Below are positions 57,689 to 64,000 of a stretch of 64,000 bases of DNA, piece by piece. Within the stretch, counting starts at the first letter, position 1; each line of letters begins with the position of its first letter. The stretch covers positions 1,370,162 through 1,434,161 of the forward strand of contig JAEVLN010000002.1 in assembly GCA_018350325.1 (NCBI GenBank), given 5' to 3'. The notes under the pieces were generated by a model that worked only from the letters and a program-made list of their open reading frames with translations, was not told the origin of the DNA and searched no databases. This stretch comes from Globodera rostochiensis. Its lineage: Eukaryota > Nematoda > Chromadorea > Rhabditida > Heteroderidae. Position numbers and translations under genes: made by a program.

Positions 57689-60088
57689 ATGCGGCGTGCA
57701 GAGGTGAAACGTCTGGTACGGCGTGCGTGCAAATTGCAACATTTTGATGCCATTTTGCAGCAAAAACAACAACACAATGACAGCAGCACCGACGATGCAA
57801 CCGAAAGCAGCAGAGCCCCGGGGGAACAACAACAGCAACAGAAGAGCACCCAGCAGCAGAACATAGCCACCGTTGACGGGTAGCAACAAAAAAAAAAATT
57901 GGATAAAAAAATGCCCAAAACAAATGTTTTGGACTCCTCGTGCCAAACCTTTTTTTAATTTTTTTTTTTTTTCTGTTTTGGGTTTGTCTTGAAATTGTGT
58001 GTTGTACTGAATAGGGCCCGAATTTATATGCTCCAAAAAATGGCCAAAAAAAGAAGCTTTTTAACAATTTTTTGCCAAAAAAAAAGGACTAAAAATATAC
58101 ACAAAATGCATATAAATCCGTTTCTTAATTAATGAATTTGTTTTGTTAATGTTTATTGTTGCTGCACAAATTTTATTGATTCAGCGAACCGCTGCGGTTA
58201 GAATGGCGTTGGGGCACGCGGTTGGACGAGGCGGACCCCGCTTGGGTATTCGACCTGTTCAAACGGAACATGCGAGAATTGTGAGCCATTCATTCCTTAT
58301 TTAAATAGATTTTATTATTTTGTTTTAGATATTTCAATAGTTCCTATTGTTTCAGTTTTTGTATTCTTTTAATTTTCGACCTTCAAATTTTTAAGAAATA
58401 ATTTTTTTATTTTCTCAAATTTAAATTATAATTTTGTGTTGGCATTTTCAAAAGGTCCAAAAAGTTTAAATTTATATGTTTTTAAACTTCGTTTCACTTT
58501 TTTAATCTGGTTTATGTTGAAAATGTAATTTTAATCAAATTATTTAAAATTATATTTTAAAATAATTCTCGGTTATTTTTAAAATATTTTTGCCTGGCTT
58601 TTTTGGCATTTCCTTAAACGCGTCAAGTCTTAACAAATTCCATCTGCAAAAATGACCCCTTTTCAGATACCTGAAGTCCCAGTGGGGTTACGACGAAAAG
58701 GCCAAACAGCAGGTGGAACAATTGGCCATTCTTTTTTGAATTAAATATTGTTGAATTAATAATAATTCTTATTAATTCAGAGAACACATTTAATACAAAT
58801 TCAAAAAAAACAAAGGAGTTGACTGCGACCACGGCACGCTATTTGTTGGTGCGGAACGCGAGCGCTCACCCGGTTGCCTACGTGCACTTCAGGTCCCCCC
58901 GCCCCCTCCTTTATATACCCATCGGTGGAATGGCTCCCAGACAATCCGTCAACGGAAGTCTGTTATGGACAATCCGTCAACGGAAGTCTGTTATGGACAA
59001 TCCGTCAACGGAAGTCTGTTATGGACAATCCGTCAACGGAAAGTCTGTTTATGGACAATCCGTCAACGGAAAGTCTGTTTATGGACAATCCGTCAACGGA
59101 AGTCTGTTATGGACAATCCGTCAACGGAAAGTCTGTTTATGGACAATATGTCAACGAACAGTTTTGTATTTATGGGAAATCTGAGTCTGTTTATGGGCAA
59201 GGGCAATCCGTCAACGGAAAATTCGTAAAATAAAATATTTCCACAGATTTGTTGAGGACGAAGGCCGCGCGGTGCTGTACTGCTTCGAGCTTCAGGTGGA
59301 GCCGGACTATCAACAAAAGGGCATCGGAGCGCAGCTCATCGACCGTTTGGAACAATTGGCGAAGGCGTGCGTTCATTTTGGCATTTTTCATTGAATTTTT
59401 TAAAAAAATTTATTTTAAATTTTTGAACATTTTTCAGCACTCAGATGGAACTTCTAATGGCCACCGTTTTTGCGTTTAACAGCGCGTCACTGGCGTTCTT
59501 CCACAAGCGCGGCTTCCGTACAGATTCTTCTTGCAGGTGGCACAGGGGGGAGGGGTGTGGCATTTGTATTTGGTGGCATTACCCGATTTTGAGTCTCGAA
59601 GTTAAGTCTGGGTGCCAATTTTTGGTGCTGATAGTGAAAGTCGGAGTTCGGGACGCGGGGGGGGGGGTTAAAAGAAGGAAAAAATCATTAACGGAGGTGA
59701 AAATTATGAGAGATATACCCCCCGGGGCTGCTGGACGTGATTTTGATTCTTTTTTACTCCGTATTTTGCCGCCTTTTGGCGCAATTTGTAGCATTTGGGG
59801 TGGGGGGGGGGGGGTGTCGCGGTGCCGAAAACCGATAAACGCCGCTGGGCAAAATTTGTCGAAAATATAAATTTAAACTAAAAAAAAATTTCTCAAGGAA
59901 TTTGAATTTTTTTTTGAAAATTTCCCCCTAAATGTGACAGATTCGGCCGTGACGGAGCAAACGGGCGTGACTTTATGATCTTGAGCAAGCAGCTGCCAAG
60001 GCGGCCGGACGATGCCAAAAATGAAAACGAAAAGCAAAAAGAGGAGGAGGGGAGCGCAGAGAAAGACAAACGCAAGCGGAAGAAATAG
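57689..60088 (+). CDS. naa-40: N-alpha-acetyltransferase 40 (NatD), histone H4/H2A N-terminal acetyltransferase
   Basis: Exons: 57689-57879, 58185-58280, 58667-58712, 58816-58892, 59247-59366, 59438-59536 and 59941-60088. Phases 2, 2, 0, 2, 2 and 2 match, giving 258 aa. Diagnostic segments: WVFDLFKRNMRELYLKSQWG (NAA40-specific helix region), TARYLLVRN, HPVAYVHFRF, VLYCFELQVEPDYQQKGIGA with the acetyl-CoA loop QKGIGA near residue 160, TQMELLMATVFAFNSASLAF and FHKRGFRTD. NatD acetylates the N-terminal Ser of histones H4 and H2A. Compared with human NAA40, a Gln/Ser-rich insert lies before the domain, the C-terminus is Lys/Glu-rich (KDKRKRKK), and the N-terminal Met-Gly/Lys block is absent, so an upstream exon could be missing. 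The intron after exon 3 has a weak donor (CAG|GTGGAA), but the join aligns without gap. Confidence 0.9.
58940..59225. repeat. About 29-bp minisatellite in a NAA40 intron
   Basis: About nine units of GGACAATCCGTCAACGGAAG plus TCTGTTTAT, with 28- and 30-bp variants. It lies between exons 4 and 5. Confidence 0.9.
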
Positions 60089-61507
60089 TGCGGTGGCAAA
60101 GACACAAAGACAATTCAAAACGGAGCCCCTCGGGCGATTTTATTAAAATTTTGGATTTTCTGATTGGAGGGGATCAAAAAAAAATCAATTGTTGTGAGGA
60201 AGCTCTTTCGGAGGCTAAATGTCGCTTGAATTTCGGCATTTTTTGGCTTAAAATGCTTGAAAGAGCACATGATGCCCTCCGGGGATGAATGGATTTTGTT
60301 GCATGTCGATTTTTGGCACTATTTTGGCAAAACAAAAACCACTAATTTTCCAAGGGGGATTTTTACGAGTCGGGGGACACGTGATCGGCGGGAATTGATC
60401 CCGACACCGGTCGCCCCAAAAGTGTGTGCTTTCTAATTCGCGAATCTCGAGCAGTAGCAGCAGCACTTCCGCTTGCTTGCCCCCCCCCCAACATTCATTA
60501 TTCGCCTAAAAAAGGAGCCATCCGAAAACAGAACCGCCAACTCACGGCATGAACACCAGACTGCACTTCTGCGCGTCGTAGTTCAAGCAGTAGTCGCACT
60601 CGCGCCCCAGCCGTTGCTGCTCACCTGCCACACATTGTGCCACACCCAATAGGACATTTTTTGTAAAGCAAAAAATAATGCCTTTTGTATGAAATGGAAA
60701 AATTAGCATGTTTTATAATTTTGCTGAAAATATAATTGCATTTATTAATTTTTACAAATCCAGAGACCCGGGGGCAATAACCGGCTTCAACTTTAACCAA
60801 TTCAGACATTTTAAAAGCCATTCAAAAGCTCTCGAAGAGTTGAAGCAATCGCTAATTTGTAAACTAAGCCTTTGCGCTTAGACAAATGTCAAAAAAGTTA
60901 TAGTGAGAAAACGTTAACTCCGGGGATGAATGAATTTTGTTGCATGTCGATTTTTATTTTGGCAAAACAAAAACCACGTAATTCTTTCAATTGTTGGGGG
61001 GGGGGGGGTATAATTTTTCTTTGTTTTTTTTTTTTGTTTAAAAAACTTTACATAATTATGGTTTTTATAAAAAATTTATTTTATACATTTTGCATATTTT
61101 GCTTGCTCATATGCTTCGAATACGGTTCCAAATAGCCTTTGCCGGCGGTGGTTTGAGCTTTTTTGGTCACGTTTAAAATAGCATATTTTGGCATTTTTGA
61201 CCACCAAAATCCGAAAAAATACACCCAAAAAGATTGATTTCTGGACCTTTTTGAAAACTATAACGGTTAGAATTTAAAAAGGTCGATTTTTGGCACAAAG
61301 CCCCCCATTTTCCAATTTCAATAATTGTGCAAAAAAAATTTTTGATCGTTTTTGTCCCTCCAATCACTTTTTGTTATATTTTTAATCTCACATTTTTTAA
61401 AAGCATTCAATTTACATATTTTGAGGGGTATAATTTTCTTATTTTTCTGGTTAAAAACCTTGACATAATTATGATTAATAAAAATTTATTCATAAACTTT
61501 TGCATAA
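60089..61507. other. Region with a duplicated gene fragment and repeats
   Basis: Holds the frameshifted copy at 60357-60657, two copies of CTCCGGGGATGAATG(G/A)ATTTTGTTGCATG (60278 and 60922) and half of the GTTATGGCC inverted-repeat family (60810-60905). No other exon is supported. Confidence 0.45.
60357..60657 (-). pseudogene. Frameshifted duplicate of the small two-TM protein exon
   Basis: Same order as 62569-62886: ATG, TGGCACAATGTG, CAGGTGAGCAGCAACGGCTG, GAGTGCGACTAC, CTGGTGTTC, GGATGGCTCCTTTTT, a C-rich run, AGCAGTAGCAGCAGC and GTGATCGGCGGGAATTGATC. Relative to that copy it lacks one base near GGCTG|GGGCG, causing an early TGA, and has a second length change in the hydrophobic segment. 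It is therefore a decayed copy of exon 1 plus part of intron 1. Confidence 0.7.
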
Positions 61508-62886
61508 TTAAATGTGTTCTTGAACGGACAGTTTTGTGCTGCTGCAGTTACTGGCGCTGTTGTTGTTGCACTTTTTGTGCGGCGACGCCCTTGCACGCCC
61601 GTAAACGTGGCGCCAACATCGACGGAGTGCCATGGAAAGCAGGAAGACGCAAATGCCGAGCACAATGATGGCCAAGAGTTGGACCAGTACAAGGCCAACC
61701 GCAAAATGGCCTTTCTGAAAAAGACGCGCACACATTTAAATTTAGCAAAATGTTTTTCAATTTAAAATTTTTTTTAAAATTATTAATGCAAATTCTTGTT
61801 CTGATTGCAGGGTGAAGAGCCGGTGTGGGCAATTAGTCTCAGGTCGCCAGATCAGTAGGATCGCGAGTTGCGACCCAAAAATCACAGGACTTGCGGTGAT
61901 TTTAGAGGAATTTTGTTAGCTGTTTTTCAACCCTTTAGAATTCAAAACAAAATTGTAGTATTTTAAAAAAATTATAAAAAAGAATACGCCCGGATGGGGG
62001 CTCGAACCCCGATGGAAGAGCACGACATTCCGCATTTTGATGCGTAATTGGTTAACCACTTTGCTACGGACGTCAGCGACAGCCAACCCCCATTTCTCCT
62101 TTTTAGTCACTTTTATTTAATGCGTGGGTGGGGGGGCACCGAGGCTTATAGGCCCCCGGCTCGCCTTTTTTTGGCGTAGGCATGCCTGGACCGGCCCGGA
62201 AAAGCCCAACTATTTCTAGTACATAAAAAATTAGGGAAATTAAAAATAAATTTTAACCAATTTATTTAGGTTAAGTACGGATGGATTTCCATTTTGAAAA
62301 AAACGCAAAAATTAAAAAATATATAGGTACACATATTGGTGGAAAACGTAAACATTTCAGCCAAAACCGGGCAAAATTGTTATTATTTTTTAAAGATTTT
62401 AACTTAATAAAATAGAAAATTTATAAAATGCAAATTCTTGTTAAAATTGATTGAAAAACGCCTAGCTCAGCATCGCGATTTGCGACCCAAAAATGGGGAC
62501 AAGTGATTGGCGGGGATTGAGGGCCCCAAAAGGGTATGTGTCGGGGCCTGCCTGATCAGAACCAAAAATCAGAGGATTTTTACGAGTCGGGGGACACGTG
62601 ATCGGCGGGAATTGATCCCGACACCGGTCGCCCCAAAAGTGTGTGTGCTCTCCCATTCGCGAATCTCGAGCAGTAGCAGCAGCACTTCCGCTTGCTTGCC
62701 CCCCCCCCCTCCAAAACATTCATTAATCACCTGAAAAAGGAGCCATCCGAAAAACAGAAGCGTCAACCCAAGGGGCAGGAACACCAGACTGCACGTCTGC
62801 GCGTCGTAGTCCAAGCAGTAGTCGCACTCGCCGCTACAGCCGTTGCTGCTCACCTGCCTCACATTGTGCCACGCCCAATGGGGCAT
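61508..62886 (-). CDS. Small predicted two-transmembrane protein, 120 aa
   Basis: Exons 62886-62731 and 61714-61508 join in phase 0 (donor CAG|GTGATT, acceptor CTTTTTCAG). The N-terminal Cys motif NGCSGECDYCLDYDAQTC precedes the first hydrophobic segment SLVFLPLGLTLLFFGWLLF. After a short KGH loop comes the second, FAVGLVLVQLLAIIVLGICV, then the basic RRCWRHVYGRARA and an Asn/Ser-rich tail ending SVQEHI. Both halves are hydrophobic and co-oriented, which supports the join. I do not recognise the family. The intron of about 1 kb contains a tRNA-like repeat. A frameshifted partial copy lies at 60357-60657. Confidence 0.6.
61986..62073 (-). other. tRNA-like sequence (tRNA-derived repeat), copy 1
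   Basis: The minus strand reads ACGTCCG TAGC...GTGGTTAACC...GGGGTTCGAGCCCC...CGGGCGT. The seven-base acceptor arms pair (one G-T), and A-box and B-box are present. The anticodon arm CGCAT/ATGCG has only a 4-6-nt loop, and extra bases separate the T-arm from the acceptor. It is more likely a tRNA-derived repeat than a functional tRNA; related copies are at 63057 and 63577. Confidence 0.5.
62079..62360. repeat. Repeat flank shared with 63659-63964
   Basis: Next to tRNA-like copies 1 and 3 the same sequence continues: GCCAACCCCCATTTCTCCTTTTT, then TCACTTTTATTTAATGCGTG, a G run, GGCATGCCTGGACCGGCCC or GGTATGCCTGGACC, GGAAAAGCCCAA, and TGGATTTCCATTTTGAAAAA. The shared unit including the tRNA-like part is about 385 bp. 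Confidence 0.8.
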
Positions 62887-64000
62887 TTTGTACAGAAAAA
62901 AGTGTCTATTTAATGAAATGGAAAAATTAGTTGTTTTTTAAATTTATGGAGAATTTTCAAGAAAAATGTGTGAAAAAAACTCGACCTAATTGAGTGAAAC
63001 TATCTTAAAATTAAAACAAAATTGCTAAAATAGAATTTAAATAAATTAAAAAAAAGACGCCCGGATGGGGCTCGAACCCCGATGGAAGCGCGGCTGCTGG
63101 CACAACGCTAATGCGTGGGTGGACGTTTTCTCATCCTCGGGCGTTTTTAAAATCAACAAAAACCACTAAATTACACTCATTTTCGGAGGCAACAAGGCGG
63201 CAAGTTGCCGAGATTGGGGCTCGGTGTTTAACCTATTTTGTGTTTACAACATCAAAATAATGTCGTGCCAAATTGATACGATTTAAAAACAACACATTTT
63301 CAAATTTAAGACAATTTTGACATTCAATTAGCATATGTCAAAGATATGATTTGAACAAAACAAAATATTTAAAAAAGAAGACAATTTTGGCGTTTAATTC
63401 GACATTTTGTTGTTAATATTTCACGGTTACTATTTGGCAGTTGGTTTTGTCCAATTTTGGCCTACCAGACATTTTGTCCGTCGGATCTTTTGTCGTCAGA
63501 CATTTTGTCGCTTTCCAAGCAACCGAACAGCCAAAATGGCTAAAGTGGGTATTAAAACCAAAGGCAAATAACAATATGCCCGGATAGGAACAGAACACAT
63601 ATGGAAGAGGTTGACAACGGATTTTGATGCGGAGAGTTAACCACTTTGCTACGGGCGCCAGCGACCGCCAACCCCCATTTCTCCTTTTTGTTCACTTTTA
63701 TTTAATGCGTGGGTGGGGGGGGAGGACCGGGGCTTTATAGGCCACCGGCTCGTCTTTTTTTTGACGTAAGGTATGCCTGGACCGGCCCGGAAAAGCCCAA
63801 ATATTTCTGGTACCAAAAAAAAATTTGGGAAAATTAAAAATTATGGATTTATCATCTGAGAGCGATTTATTCAGAAAGTTGAATGTAAAAACAGGGATGT
63901 ACAGCTGGATTTCCATTTTGAAAAAAATGCAAAAATTAAAACAAATTATTAACGGAAAACGCAAACATTTAAGTGGTGTTGCTTCGGCTATCGGTCCGAA
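62887..64000. other. Right-end region with two more tRNA-like copies
   Basis: Copy 2 starts at about 63057 (CGCCCGGATGGGGCTCGAACC), is truncated after roughly 30-40 bp and diverges. Copy 3 spans about 63577-63658 (TGCCCGGATAGGAACAGAAC ... GTTAACCACTTTGCTACGG) with a mutated B-box. No protein-coding exon is supported to the window end. Confidence 0.5.

Noticed and set aside
61986..62073. A functional tRNA gene
   Set aside because: Anticodon loop is too short and extra bases break the T-arm/acceptor stack; the module is part of a duplicated repeat.

Overview
This is a eukaryotic, almost certainly nematode, nuclear DNA window. Most genes are split by short introns whose 3' splice sites resemble TTTTCAG or TTTAAG. 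One gene looks like a nematode Srd/Str-type serpentine chemoreceptor, and several others encode signal-peptide proteins with no recognisable family. Exons are GC-richer than the AT-rich non-coding DNA, which carries many long G or C homopolymers and a very high load of short inverted-repeat transposons and satellites. At least two introns look like GC-AG introns. A plant-parasitic tylenchid, such as a cyst nematode, is plausible, but that is inference.

Layout. Positions 71-1560 (-): a four-exon low-complexity Q/N/A/S-rich protein. 1561-10082: no gene seen. 10083-12783 (-): part of a disordered Ser/Pro-rich protein. 12784-23869: repeats and transposons, including a 1.26-kb hAT-like element with a perfect 8-bp target duplication. 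23870-36397 (-): three genes for signal-peptide proteins (352, about 262 and 608 aa), with hAT-type miniature elements in their introns. 37961-41474 (+): an Srd-like receptor whose TM6-TM7 coding region I cannot find. 41627-42556: a 57-bp satellite. 42755-44799 (-): a small single-pass membrane protein. 44800-48409: a 19-bp GC-rich satellite and a segmental duplication. 48410-52233 (-): a complete tail-anchored UBE2J/Ubc6-type ubiquitin-conjugating enzyme. 52917-53266: a near-perfect palindrome. 53853-57118 (+): ALKBH7-like mitochondrial dioxygenase. 57689-60088 (+): NAA40 (NatD) histone N-acetyltransferase. 60357-62886 (-): a two-TM small protein gene and its frameshifted copy. 61986-63658: three tRNA-like repeats.

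How the genes relate: the conserved genes are unrelated housekeeping functions (ER-associated degradation, mitochondrial AlkB-type oxidation, histone N-terminal acetylation). The three neighbouring secreted-protein genes may form a cluster of lineage-specific secreted factors.

The most notable observation is in the 352-aa secreted protein gene. A 251-bp transposon lies inside what was one exon. Its 9-bp target duplication contains AG|GT, so the element plus one copy of the duplication can be removed exactly as an intron, restoring the reading frame. This is the arrangement expected of an introner-like intron birth. Two other elements nearby duplicated sequence at a 5' splice site.
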